A DNA stretch of 64,000 nucleotides. Source: Planctomycetota bacterium. Its GTDB lineage: Bacteria > Planctomycetota > PLA2 > JAEUHO01. This document shows positions 35,674-44,580 of this stretch, piece after piece; position 1 is the stretch's first letter; each line of letters begins with the position of its first letter. The notes under the pieces were generated by a model, which ran no database searches, was not told the origin of the DNA, and worked only from the letters and a program-made list of their open reading frames with translations. The stretch spans positions 46,282-110,281 of the forward strand of contig JADZCA010000024.1 of the NCBI GenBank assembly GCA_020851795.1. Direction: 5' to 3'. The position numbers were made by a program, and so were the translations under genes.

Positions 35674-36690
35674 ATGCACCTCGACCCGTACTCCGTCCTC
35701 GTCGGTTTCGTGGGTGTCGTCGAGATCGGCGTCGCCTGCGCGCTGCTCGCCGTGGTCGCGCGTCGTGGCGCGGCAGGCGCGGACGACGACCGCGGTCCGC
35801 TGCGAGCGTGGACGGGGTTCGTCCTCGCGGCGCTGTCGCTCGTCTCGTGGCCCGTCCTCTATCTCTGGCTGCAGAGCCTCGTCCCGCGGTGGGCCGACGT
35901 CATGTGCATCCAGGGGGTGACGCGCGTCGGCGCCGGCGACCCGGGTCCCGCGCGGTTCTTCCCGCCGCTCGTCGCCGTGGCGCAGGCCACGAAGCCCGTG
36001 CTCGCCTTCCTGGCCGGGACGTGGCTGGTGCTGCACCGCACGGACCGGCGGACCGGCAGCGCCCCGCTGTCGAGCCGGCTGCGCGGCGTGCTCGCGCTGC
36101 TCGCCCTCGTCGCGCTGGTGGACGCGAGTGCGAGCCTCGGCGCGCTCGGGATCCCCAAGGACGACCGGAGCCTGTCCGTCGGCTGCTGCACCTTCGCGAG
36201 CGCGGCCCGCGACGTGCGCGCGCCGTGGCCGTTCTCCGCGTGGTCGCCGCACGCCGCCGCGCCCTTCGTCACCGCCGCCCACCTCGGCCTCGGCGCGGTG
36301 CTCCTCGTCGGGACCTCCGCGTGGCGCGCGCGGACGACGACCGGTCGCGCGTGGCCTCGTGGCGCGCCGCTCGTCGTCTTCGCGGCGGCCGCGGCCGTGC
36401 CGGTCGGGCTCGCGTTCCTCTCGACGGTGCTCGCGCCCCACCTGCTCGGGCGCCCCGAGCACTTCTGCGCCTACTGTGCGCTCGCCGAGACGCCCGAGTC
36501 GCTGCTCGGCGTGGGCCTGTTCCTCACCGGCGTGTTCGCCACCGGCTGGGCCGCGGTGCTGGCGACGCTCGGACGCCCCGCCGCGAGCGAGGCACCGCTC
36601 GCCCCGGCGGTGGCCGGTTGGCTCCGCGTCGCCCAGGTGGCCACCGCGTGCGCGACGGCCTTCGTCGTGGGAGCCTTGGCGCTGCGATGA
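35674..36690 (+). CDS. Polytopic membrane protein with conserved Cys motifs, first gene of NosL/CRTAC1 operon
   Basis: 338 residues with about eight predicted membrane segments (for example YSVLVGFVGVVEIGVACALL, WTGFVLAALSLVSWPVLYLW, and a last near 310-335). Cysteines lie in three loops: ADVMCIQGVTRVG near 80, SVGCCTFAS near 172, and HFCAYCALAETPES near 265, where the H-x-C-x-x-C is a possible metal or redox site. No named family is certain. Its place before a NosL-like gene, with a 4-bp overlap, suggests copper or another metal-thiol chemistry; that is inference. A TAGAAT box lies 14 nt before the ATG. Confidence 0.75.
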   Translation: MHLDPYSVLVGFVGVVEIGVACALLAVVARRGAAGADDDRGPLRAWTGFVLAALSLVSWPVLYLWLQSLVPRWADVMCIQGVTRVGAGDPGPARFFPPLVAVAQATKPVLAFLAGTWLVLHRTDRRTGSAPLSSRLRGVLALLALVALVDASASLGALGIPKDDRSLSVGCCTFASAARDVRAPWPFSAWSPHAAAPFVTAAHLGLGAVLLVGTSAWRARTTTGRAWPRGAPLVVFAAAAAVPVGLAFLSTVLAPHLLGRPEHFCAYCALAETPESLLGVGLFLTGVFATGWAAVLATLGRPAASEAPLAPAVAGWLRVAQVATACATAFVVGALALR

Positions 36691-37130
36691 ACCGGACGCT
36701 CTGGGTCACCCTCGTCGGGATCGCCCTCTCGGCCGCGACGCCCGCCGTGGCGCGCGCGCTCCGCGCGGGCTCGTCGGCACGCTGCGCCGAGGACGGGGCC
36801 CGGCTCGCCCCTCGCCGTGCCGTCGAGGTCGAGGAGGCCGACGGCCGCGCCGCGCGCCTGTGCGGGATCGAGTGCCTCGAGCGTCGGCTGCACCGGACCG
36901 ACCGCCCGGCGCCGCGTTCGGTGCGCGTCCACGACGAGGACACGGGCGCCCTCCTCGACGCCGACGCGGCGTGGTTCGTCCGGAGCGCGGTCGTGGACCG
37001 GGCGACCGGGGACCGCACGCACGCGTTCGCGACCGAGGCGGCCGCGCGCCGCCACGCGGAGGCGTTCCACGGACGCGTGCTGCCGGGCCCGGGGCTCCCC
37101 GCGCTGCGCGCGGCGAAGGAGGCACGATGA
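36687..37130 (+). CDS. NosL-like protein (copper-chaperone family)
   Basis: 147 residues, ATG in an ATGA overlap. A signal or anchor segment (LWVTLVGIALSAATPAVA) precedes the NosL-like region. DADAAWFVRSAVVDRATGDR and AFATEAAARRHAEAFHGRVL match the family's 'A.YV..SD..GPMG..L..F.....A..FA...GG.VL' pattern. The usual metal-binding Met/Cys of NosL (GPMG) is not kept. Cysteines are instead in SSARCAEDG and CGIECLE. No nos genes are near. It may handle a metal for its Cys-rich membrane partner or act on the following exported proteins. Confidence 0.65.
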   Translation: MNRTLWVTLVGIALSAATPAVARALRAGSSARCAEDGARLAPRRAVEVEEADGRAARLCGIECLERRLHRTDRPAPRSVRVHDEDTGALLDADAAWFVRSAVVDRATGDRTHAFATEAAARRHAEAFHGRVLPGPGLPALRAAKEAR

Positions 37131-38950
37131 ACGCGACGCGGGGCTGGGGATGGGCGCTCGTGCTCGGGCTCGCGTCCGTCGGCGGCTGCGGCCGCGACGA
37201 CGGGGGGGCGCCGACGTCGCCCACCGCGCCGAGCGTGCGCCCGGAGCCGGGTCCGCGGTTCGAGGAAGCCTCGGAGGCGGCCGGGATCCGGTTCCGGATG
37301 TCGTTCCTGCCCGGCGAGCAGGGCGAGCGGTTCAAGATCAACCTCTACGACCACGGCGCCGGGCTGGCGGTGGCCGACGTGGACGGCGACGGCCACGACG
37401 ACGTCTACTTCTGCAACCAGCTCGGCGGCAACGCCCTCTACCGCAACCGCGGCGACGGCACCTTCGAGGACGTCACGGCCCGCTCGCCGGCGCTCGCGCT
37501 CGCCGACCGCGTGTCGGTGACCGCCGCGTTCGCCGACGTGGACGACGACGGCGACCAGGACCTCTACGTCACGACCACGATGGGCGGGAACGTCCTGTTC
37601 CGCAACGAGGGCGCGCTGCGCTTCACCGACGTGACGGCGGCGGCCGGCCTGACGCTCGTCGCGCACAGCCAGCACGCGACGTTCTTCGACGCCGACCTCG
37701 ACGGGCACGTGGACCTCCTCGTCTCCAACACCGCGTCGTGGACCGTCGGGGACGGGGCCGTCGGCGAGACGCACCGGCCCGGCGTCGGGACGCTCGCGCA
37801 GCTCATCGCGTGCCCCGTCGAGCACAACCGCTTCTACCGCAACCGCGGTGACGGCACGTTCGAGGACGCGACGGCCGGCTCGGGGCTCGCGGGCCCCGGC
37901 TGGGGCGGCGACACGGCCGTGCTCGACCTCGACGCCGACGGCGACCTCGACGTCGTGGTCGCGAACATGTTCGGCGCGAGCCAGGTGCTGCGCAACGACG
38001 GCAAGGGCCGCTTCGAGGACGTGCGCCGCGCGCTGCTCGGGCGGGTCTCGTGGGGCACGGTGGGCGTGCGTGCCTTCGACGCCGACGGGGACGGCCGCCT
38101 CGACCTCCTCTTCGCCGACATGCACTCCGACATGTGGATGGGCTTCGGCTGGACGCCCGGCCCCGACGACGAGCGCCGCAAGTACGACGCGCCGACGGGC
38201 CCCCACCGCCCCGACGACGTGTCCGCGACCGGGCGCGAGCTCTACGCGTCGCTCGACGTCCGTCCCGACGACGTCGTGTTCGGCAACACGCTCTTCCTCG
38301 CGCGCGACGGCGGACGCTTCGACGAGGCGAGCGAACGGGCGGGCGTCGAGACGCTGTGGCCGTGGGGCGTCGCCGAGGCCGACTTCGACCTCGACGGCGA
38401 CGTGGACCTCTTCGTCCCCTCGGGCATGGGCTGGCCGTTCACCTACCACCGCTCGCCGCTGCTCGTGAACCGGGGCGACGGCACCTTCGTCGAGCGCTCG
38501 CGCGACGCGCGCCTCGCCCCGCCCGGCGGCGGTTGGGCCCCCACGCGCATCGCGGGCAAGCCCGTCGCCCGCAGCCTGCGGGCCGCGGCGACGCTCGACG
38601 CGGACGGAGACGGTCGGCCCGACCTCCTCGTGCAGCCGTTCAACGACGCCGCCACGTACTTCCACAACGTCTCGCCGCCGCGCGCGTGGGTCGGGCTGCG
38701 TCTCGTCGGGACGAAGGGGCACCGGGACGCGGTGGGCGCCGTGGCGAGGCTGTGGTCGGGCGACCGTGTGCAGGTCCGGCTGGTCCAGGCGGCCGGCGGG
38801 TACCTTTCGCAGTCGTCGCGGACGCTCCTCTTCGGGCTCGGCGACGCGCGCGGGATCGACCGGTGCGAGGTCACTTGGCCGGGCGGCCACCGCCAGCGCG
38901 TCGACGCGCTGCGCGCGGGCGCCGTCCACGCCGTGGAGGAAGCCCGATGA
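37127..38950 (+). CDS. CRTAC1-type FG-GAP/ASPIC lipoprotein (copy A)
   Basis: 607 residues, ATG in an ATGA overlap. A lipobox signal (ALVLGLASVGGCG) is followed by the block FEEASEAAGIRFRMSFLPGE. FG-GAP blades follow, with calcium loops (VADVDGDGHDDVYFCNQLGG, FADVDDDGDQDLYVTTTMGG, LDADGDLDVVVANMFG). The C-terminal ASPIC/UnbV domain (about 520-600) has VGLRLVGTKGHRDAVGAVAR, YLSQSSRTLLFGLGD and VTWPGGHRQ. These are exported calcium-binding propellers of unknown ligand. Nearly the same protein follows directly, and a third copy lies beyond it. Each copy keeps a motif DMHSDMW near 330 that looks like a metal or active site. Confidence 0.92.
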   Translation: MNATRGWGWALVLGLASVGGCGRDDGGAPTSPTAPSVRPEPGPRFEEASEAAGIRFRMSFLPGEQGERFKINLYDHGAGLAVADVDGDGHDDVYFCNQLGGNALYRNRGDGTFEDVTARSPALALADRVSVTAAFADVDDDGDQDLYVTTTMGGNVLFRNEGALRFTDVTAAAGLTLVAHSQHATFFDADLDGHVDLLVSNTASWTVGDGAVGETHRPGVGTLAQLIACPVEHNRFYRNRGDGTFEDATAGSGLAGPGWGGDTAVLDLDADGDLDVVVANMFGASQVLRNDGKGRFEDVRRALLGRVSWGTVGVRAFDADGDGRLDLLFADMHSDMWMGFGWTPGPDDERRKYDAPTGPHRPDDVSATGRELYASLDVRPDDVVFGNTLFLARDGGRFDEASERAGVETLWPWGVAEADFDLDGDVDLFVPSGMGWPFTYHRSPLLVNRGDGTFVERSRDARLAPPGGGWAPTRIAGKPVARSLRAAATLDADGDGRPDLLVQPFNDAATYFHNVSPPRAWVGLRLVGTKGHRDAVGAVARLWSGDRVQVRLVQAAGGYLSQSSRTLLFGLGDARGIDRCEVTWPGGHRQRVDALRAGAVHAVEEAR

Positions 38951-40788
38951 CCCGGACGCCCTGGTCCCTCGCCGTCGCGACCACGGCGGCGTGCGCGCTC
39001 GGCGCCTGCGGCGACCCTGCGCCGCCCGCCGCGCCCGCGCCGAAGAGCGCGCCCCCGCCGGGCGCGCCTGCGGCGGCGCCGGCCCGCCCAGCCGGCTTCG
39101 TGGAGCGCGCGGAGGCCGCGGGGATCCGCTTCCGCATGGCGTTCCTCCCCGGCGAGCAGGGCGAGACGTTCAAGATCAACTTCTACGACCACGGGGCGGG
39201 GCTCGCGGTGGCCGACGTGGACGGCGACGGCCGCGACGACGTCTACTTCTGCAACCAGCTGGGCGGGAACGCCCTCTACCGCAGCCGCGGCGACGGCACC
39301 TTCGAGGACGTCACCGCACGCTCGCCCGCGCTCGCGCTGGCCGACCGCGTGTCGGTGACCGCGGCGTTCGCCGACGTGGACGACGACGGCGACCAGGACC
39401 TCTACGTCACGACCACGATGGGCGGGAACGTCCTGTTCCGCAACGAGGGCGGGCTGCGCTTCGCCGACGTGACGGCGGCGGCCGGGCTCACCCTCGTCGC
39501 GCACAGCCAGCACGCGACGTTCTTCGACGCCGACCTCGACGGCCACGTGGACCTCTTCGTCTCCAACACCGCCTCGTGGACCCTCGACCGACCGGGCCCC
39601 GACGGCCGGTACCGTGAGGGCGTCGCCGACCTCCTCGCGCTCGTCCGCGCGCCCAACGAGCCCAATCGCTTCTACCGCAACCGGGGCGACGGCACCTTCG
39701 AGGACGTCACGGCCGCCGCCGGCCTCACCGGGGTCGGCTGGGCGGGCGACACGGCGGTCCTCGACTACGACGAGGACGGCGACCTCGACCTCGTCGTGGT
39801 GAACATGTTCGGCGCGAGCCGCGTGTTCCGCAACGACGGCAAGTTCGGGTTCACCGACGCGACGGCCACGCTGCTCGGGCGGCCCTCGTGGGGTGCCGTC
39901 TCGGTGCGCGCCGTGGACCTCGACGACGACGGCCGGCTCGACCTCGCGTTCATGGACATGCACTCCGACATGTGGATGAAGTGGGACGAGTTCGTCCCGA
40001 CGCCGCAGGAGGCGCGCCGCAAGCACCCGAGTCCCACGGGGCCGGTCCCGCTCGACCGCGCCCCCCGAGACGTGCAGGAGACGATGGCGGCGGTGCGGAT
40101 CGAGCCGGAGCGCGTGCTGTTCGGGAACACGCTGTTCCTCTCGCGAGGGCTCGGGCGCTACGAGGAGGTGTCGGACCGGTCGGGCTTCGAGACGCTCTGG
40201 CCTTGGGGCATCGCGGACGCCGACTTCGACCTCGACGGCGACGTGGACCTCTTCGTCCCCTCGGGCATGGGCTATCCGTACGCCTACCAGCCTCCGGCAT
40301 ACCTGCGCAACCGCGGCGACGCGACGTTCGAGGACGCGGCGCGCGACGAGGGGTTCGAGCCGCGCCCGGACGGCGCCTACGGCGACCCGATCGCCGGCAA
40401 GAAGGCGGCGCGGTCCTCCCGCGCCGCGGCGACCCTCGACGTGGACGCCGACGGGCGGCCGGACCTCCTCGTGCAGAACTTCAACGATCGCCCCCACCTC
40501 TACGTGAACCGCCATCCGCCCGGGCCCTGGGTCGGCTTCCGGCTCGTGGGCACCACGAGCCACCGCGACGCGGTCGGCGCGGTCGTGCGCGTCCGCAGCG
40601 GCGGGAAGACGATGACGCGGATCGTGTCGTGCGCGGGCGGGTACCTGCAGCAGTCGTCGCGCACGCTGCTCTTCGGGGTCCCCACGGGCACGATCGACGA
40701 GGTCGAAGTGTCGTGGCCCGGCGGCCGACGCCAGCGAGTCCCGGTGCCGGCGACCGGCAAGGTGGTCGAGGTGAGGGAGACGACGTGA
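38947..40788 (+). CDS. CRTAC1-type FG-GAP/ASPIC lipoprotein (copy B)
   Basis: 613 residues, ATG in an ATGA overlap with copy A. A lipoprotein signal ends in ALGACG, followed by a Pro/Ala linker. The domain order is the same as in copy A: FVERAEAAGIRFRMAFLPGE, FG-GAP blades with D-x-D-x-D-G loops, DMHSDMWMKWDEF, TLWPWGIADADFDLDGDVDL, and a C-terminal ASPIC domain (VGFRLVGTTSHRDAVGAVVR, SWPGGRRQR). In places the DNA differs from copy A at only one base in about 100 (39343-39450 against 37505-37612), even at silent positions. That indicates recent duplication or gene conversion. Confidence 0.92.
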   Translation: MTRTPWSLAVATTAACALGACGDPAPPAAPAPKSAPPPGAPAAAPARPAGFVERAEAAGIRFRMAFLPGEQGETFKINFYDHGAGLAVADVDGDGRDDVYFCNQLGGNALYRSRGDGTFEDVTARSPALALADRVSVTAAFADVDDDGDQDLYVTTTMGGNVLFRNEGGLRFADVTAAAGLTLVAHSQHATFFDADLDGHVDLFVSNTASWTLDRPGPDGRYREGVADLLALVRAPNEPNRFYRNRGDGTFEDVTAAAGLTGVGWAGDTAVLDYDEDGDLDLVVVNMFGASRVFRNDGKFGFTDATATLLGRPSWGAVSVRAVDLDDDGRLDLAFMDMHSDMWMKWDEFVPTPQEARRKHPSPTGPVPLDRAPRDVQETMAAVRIEPERVLFGNTLFLSRGLGRYEEVSDRSGFETLWPWGIADADFDLDGDVDLFVPSGMGYPYAYQPPAYLRNRGDATFEDAARDEGFEPRPDGAYGDPIAGKKAARSSRAAATLDVDADGRPDLLVQNFNDRPHLYVNRHPPGPWVGFRLVGTTSHRDAVGAVVRVRSGGKTMTRIVSCAGGYLQQSSRTLLFGVPTGTIDEVEVSWPGGRRQRVPVPATGKVVEVRETT

Positions 40789-41069
40789 GCCGACGGACGC
40801 CCGCGACGGTGCTCGGCGTCACGCTCGCGCTCACCGCGGGTGCGACCGCCGTGCTCGCCGGCGGTGGAGGCGACCCGGTGCAGCACGCGCGGGCTGCCGC
40901 GCTGCAGCGGACCTTGGGCGGGCTGGGGGCGGGCACCGCGCTCGATCTGCGGACCTGCGCCGTCGCGTTCGACCCGCGGCTCGAGGCGACCTGCCGCTGC
41001 CGCGTGGACCCGGTCGCCGGCGGCGGCTCGTACTGTCGTGGCCACCGCGGGCTGCTCGCCGTTCGGTGA
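40785..41069 (+). CDS. Small secreted Cys-containing protein
   Basis: 94 residues, GTG start in a GTGA overlap with copy B. An N-terminal signal (ATVLGVTLALTAGATAVLA) is followed by a short mature part with four cysteines (LRTCAVAF, TCRCRVDP, SYCRGHRG). These could form two disulfides or bind a metal or haem-like group. No family is recognised. As the last gene of the coupled operon it may be a subunit or ligand of the CRTAC1-type proteins. Its own 3' gap of about 280 bp separates it from copy C. Confidence 0.6.
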   Translation: MSRRTPATVLGVTLALTAGATAVLAGGGGDPVQHARAAALQRTLGGLGAGTALDLRTCAVAFDPRLEATCRCRVDPVAGGGSYCRGHRGLLAVR

Positions 41070-41348
41070 CCCGGACGGGCAGCCGAGAGGCTCGCCGGGG
41101 CGGCACGAGTTCGATCACCCGCGATGCGGGACTTAGGACTCCCCGACGACCACGGTCGCGGCGCGCGCGATGCCGTCGGCCGACCGCGCGGACCCTCGTC
41201 ACGTCCAGACCCGTCGAATTCCGCACCGGAAGGGCACCTCCGACGCAGTTCGGACCAAGCCGCTGCGACGCAGCCGGCCGCCGGCGGCGGGGCCGGCCGC
41301 CCGCGCCGCCGACCGACCACGGACGAAGCGCGGCGGAACGCCGATTGC

Positions 41349-43295
41349 GTGTTGATCGCCTCCGCTGGGACGGACGGCCCCCCGCGCGAGGATCCCGCCA
41401 TCGACGCCTCCACGAATCCCGCCCCCCGGTCTCGGCCCCCGCTCACCGCGGTCGTCGGATTGCTCGTCGTGGTCGCCGCCGGTCTGGGTGTCTGGCTGGG
41501 CTCGGCCCACCGAGGCCCCAAGTCCCCGCCGACCGCCAAGTCGAAGCCCTCGGAGCCGTACGCCGAACCGGCGACGACCGAGCCCTACGTCGGACCGCGG
41601 TTCGAGGAGCGTGGCGAGGCGGCGGGGCTGCGGTTCCGCAGCGCGTTCCTCCCCGACGAGCAAGGCGAGAACTTCAAGGTCAACATGTACGACCACGGCG
41701 CGGGCCTCGCGCTCGCCGACGTGGACGGCGACGGGCACGACGACGTCTACTTCTGCAACCAGCTGGGCCCGAACGCCTTGTTCCGCGGGCGCGGCGACGG
41801 CACGTTCGAGGACATCACGGCGCGCTCGCCGGCCTTGGCGCTGGCGGACCGCATCTCGGTGACCGCCGCGTTCGGCGACGTGGACGAGGACGGCGACCCC
41901 GACCTCTACGTGACGACCACGATGGGCGGGAACGCGCTGTTCCGCAACGAGGGCGGCGGCCACTTCGAGGAAGTGACCGAGGCCGCCGGCCTCACGCTCG
42001 TCGCGCACTCGCAGCACGCGGTGTTCTTCGACGCCGACCGCGACGGTCGGCTCGACCTGCTCGTCTCGAACACCGCGAAGTGGACGACCGGGCAGTACGA
42101 CCCCGTGCAGCGCTACTGGCGGGGCAACGAGAGCATCTTCGAGCTCGTCGCGAGCCCCCACGAGCAGAACCACTTCTACCGCAACGTCGGCGGCGGGAAG
42201 TTCGCGGACACGTCGGCGGCGTCCGGGCTCGAGGGACGCGGTTGGTCGGGCGACACCGCGATCTTCGACTACGACGAGGACGGCGACCTCGACGTGATGC
42301 TCGCGAACATGTTCGGGGGCGCGACGCTCTACCAGAACGACGGCCGGGGCGTCTTCCACGATGTCACCAAGGCGGTGCTCGGGCGCGTCCCGTGGGGCGC
42401 GGTGGCGTGCAAGGTGTTCGACGCCGACGGCGACGGGCGCCTCGACCTCCTCGTCCTCGACATGCACTCCGACATGTGGATGGACACCGACTACGTTCCC
42501 TCGCGCAAGGACGAGGTGACGAAGTACGACTCGCCGATGGGGCCGCGCAAGACGGACGCGATCTCGGCCACGAGCCGCTCGTACTACGACGGGCTCGACA
42601 TCCAGTACGACCACGTGCTGTTCGGCTCGGCGCTGTTCCGTTCGCTCGGCGGCGGGAAGTACGAGGAGGTCTCCGCCCGCGCCGGGGTCGAGACGATGTG
42701 GCCGTGGGGCGCGGCCCCCGGGGACTACGACGAGGACGGCGACCTCGACGTGTTCATCCCGACGGGGATGGGGTTCCCCTACACGTATCGTCGCAACGTC
42801 TTCCTCCTCAACCACGGCGACGGCACGTTCCAGGTCCGGTCGCGCGAGGCGGGCTTCGAGCCGCCGCCGGGCGGCACGCACGGTCGCTCGCCGCTGCGCG
42901 GGATGTCGCCGGCGAAGAGCTCACGCGCCGCGGTCTCGCTCGACGCCGACGGTGACGGACGGCTCGACCTGCTGGTCGTCAACTTCAACGACCGCCCGTA
43001 CCTCTGGATGAACCAGACGCCGGCGCGTCCGCACGTGATGCTGCGCCTGACCGCCTCGCGCAGCCACGCCGAGGCCGTCGGGGCCGTCGTCCGCCTCCGG
43101 GTGGGCGGCAAGACCCTGGTGCGCCACGTGGACGCGGCGGGCGGCTACCTCGCGCAGCCGTCGCGCTGGCTCCACTTCGGGCTCGGGGATGCGACCAAGG
43201 TGGACGGCGGTGAGATCGTGTGGCCCAGCGGGCAGCGGCAGACGCTGACCGACGTGCCCGTCGGCCGTCCCTTCGACGTCGTCGAGCCGCCGTAG
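41349..43295 (+). CDS. CRTAC1-type FG-GAP/ASPIC protein (copy C), membrane-anchored
   Basis: 648 residues from GTG 41349; an upstream ATG (41124) would add 75 residues of non-coding-looking composition including a rare TTA. Unlike copies A and B it has no lipobox but one membrane segment (LTAVVGLLVVVAAGLGVWLG). The propeller and ASPIC domains follow the same order: AAGLRFRSAFLPDEQGENFK, FCNQLGPNALFRGRGDGTF, DMHSDMWMDTDYV, METMWPWG-type block, and FVVNFND-type ASPIC start to IVWPSGQRQTL. It is clearly more diverged in DNA than A and B are from each other, so it is an older duplication. Confidence 0.88.
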   Translation: MLIASAGTDGPPREDPAIDASTNPAPRSRPPLTAVVGLLVVVAAGLGVWLGSAHRGPKSPPTAKSKPSEPYAEPATTEPYVGPRFEERGEAAGLRFRSAFLPDEQGENFKVNMYDHGAGLALADVDGDGHDDVYFCNQLGPNALFRGRGDGTFEDITARSPALALADRISVTAAFGDVDEDGDPDLYVTTTMGGNALFRNEGGGHFEEVTEAAGLTLVAHSQHAVFFDADRDGRLDLLVSNTAKWTTGQYDPVQRYWRGNESIFELVASPHEQNHFYRNVGGGKFADTSAASGLEGRGWSGDTAIFDYDEDGDLDVMLANMFGGATLYQNDGRGVFHDVTKAVLGRVPWGAVACKVFDADGDGRLDLLVLDMHSDMWMDTDYVPSRKDEVTKYDSPMGPRKTDAISATSRSYYDGLDIQYDHVLFGSALFRSLGGGKYEEVSARAGVETMWPWGAAPGDYDEDGDLDVFIPTGMGFPYTYRRNVFLLNHGDGTFQVRSREAGFEPPPGGTHGRSPLRGMSPAKSSRAAVSLDADGDGRLDLLVVNFNDRPYLWMNQTPARPHVMLRLTASRSHAEAVGAVVRLRVGGKTLVRHVDAAGGYLAQPSRWLHFGLGDATKVDGGEIVWPSGQRQTLTDVPVGRPFDVVEPP

Positions 43296-43371
43296 ACCGC
43301 GCGCCACCGGCCCGCCCCCGACCCCGGTCGGGCGGGGCGACCCCGTTCGCCGGGAGCGGCGGGGCGGGCGG

Positions 43372-43377
43372 TACCCT
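43372..43377 (+). promoter_or_regulatory. TACCCT -10-like box, leaderless spacing
   Basis: TACCCT ends 9 nt before the GTG at 43387 (context GGTACCCTC). No Shine-Dalgarno is seen between box and start. Confidence 0.45.
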
Positions 43378-43386
43378 CTGCCCATC

Positions 43387-44580
43387 GTGCGCTCGGCCCT
43401 CTCCGTCGCCCGGACCGGCCTCGACGCGGTCGCCCACCACCGCCTGCGCAGCGCGGTCGTCGTGGCGTGCGTCGTGGCCGCGCTCCTCCCCTACCTCGTC
43501 GCGCTCGGCGTGGGTCACGGCCTCCTCGACCAGGCCGAGGTGTCGCTCGCCGAGGGGGCCGACCTCACGGTCACCGGGCTGCGCTTCGGGCGACCCGCGC
43601 CGCTCGACCTCGCCGCCGTCGAGACCGTCCGGCGCCTGCCCGGCGTCACCGACGCGTGGCCGCGCGTCGTGGGCGAGGTCCAGCTCGGCCGCGACGGGTG
43701 GCCCGCCGTCGTCGTCGGCGTGCCCGCGGACCGTCTCCCCGCGAGCCTGGAGGCGGTCGAGGGACGGCTGTTCGCCCCGGGAGCGACGCACGAGCTCGTG
43801 GTCGGGCGCGCCCTGGCGTCGCGCCTCGCGCTGCGCGTCGGCGCGTTCGTGCCGCCGTTCTACGAGAACGAGCACGGCGTCAAGGTGTCCAGGGTCGTCG
43901 GCATCTTCCGCGCCGACGCGCCGCTGCTCGAGAGCAACGTCGTGCTCACCTCGGTCGAGACCGCGCTCGCCGTGTTCGCCCAGCAGGGCGTCGCCACCGA
44001 GGTGCTCGTGCGTTGCGGGCCCGACTACGTGCCCGAGGTGCGCCGCGCGATCCTCGCGCTGCGCACGCTGGGGGGCGACGACGGCCACGGCCCGGTGCGC
44101 CCGCGCGTCGTGACGCGCGACGACGCGCGCGCGGTCCTCACGGCGAGCGTGCTCCACCGCGAGGGCGTCGTCGGCCTGCACTTCCTCCTCGCGTTCGCGG
44201 TCGGGATCCCGCTCGTGCTCGTCACGTCCGGCATCGGGCTGGCCGAGCGGCGGCGCGAGGTCGGGCTCCTCAAGGCTGTCGGCTGGCACACCGACCAGGT
44301 GCTGCTCCGAGCGGGCGTCGAGTGCCTCGTGCTCGCGGTGTTGGCCGCGTCGGCGAGCGTGCTGCTTGCGGCGCTCTGGCTCGGCCCGTTGCGCGGGACG
44401 GGCGTCGCCGCCCTGTTCCTGGACGCGACCGACACCGCGCCCGACGCCCGCATCCCGTGGCGCCTGACGCCCGTCCCGGTGCTGCTCGCCTCCGCGGTCG
44501 CGCTCGCGGTCGTGCTGTCGGGGACGCTGGTCTCCACGTGGCGGACCGCGGGCGCGTCGCCGGCGGAGGCGCTGCGATGA
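43387..44580 (+). CDS. FtsX/LolC-type ABC transporter permease
   Basis: GTG start; 397 residues. TM1 (SAVVVACVVAALLPYLVALG) is followed by a large periplasmic domain at about 45-245 (MacB-PCD-like, with SLAEGADLTVTGL and HELVVGRALASRLALRVG). A C-terminal FtsX core of three segments follows (LHFLLAFAVGIPLVLVTSGI; LVLAVLAASASVLLAALWLG; VLLASAVALAVVLSGTLVST). GLAERRREVGLLKAVGWH is the conserved coupling-helix motif. It pairs with the ATPase that overlaps it by 4 bp. Such pairs extract lipoproteins or export small molecules and peptides; no membrane-fusion partner is nearby, so the substrate is unknown. Confidence 0.9.
   Translation: MRSALSVARTGLDAVAHHRLRSAVVVACVVAALLPYLVALGVGHGLLDQAEVSLAEGADLTVTGLRFGRPAPLDLAAVETVRRLPGVTDAWPRVVGEVQLGRDGWPAVVVGVPADRLPASLEAVEGRLFAPGATHELVVGRALASRLALRVGAFVPPFYENEHGVKVSRVVGIFRADAPLLESNVVLTSVETALAVFAQQGVATEVLVRCGPDYVPEVRRAILALRTLGGDDGHGPVRPRVVTRDDARAVLTASVLHREGVVGLHFLLAFAVGIPLVLVTSGIGLAERRREVGLLKAVGWHTDQVLLRAGVECLVLAVLAASASVLLAALWLGPLRGTGVAALFLDATDTAPDARIPWRLTPVPVLLASAVALAVVLSGTLVSTWRTAGASPAEALR

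Noticed and set aside
36687..37130. A nitrous-oxide reductase (nos) locus, suggested by the NosL-like gene
   Set aside because: No nosZ, nosD, nosF or nosY homologue is present, and the NosL metal motif is missing.
41124..41348. N-terminal extension of CRTAC1 copy C from an ATG at 41124
   Set aside because: Its composition is not coding-like, it includes a rare TTA codon, and it would place the membrane segment over 100 residues from the start; GTG 41349 gives a normal anchor.
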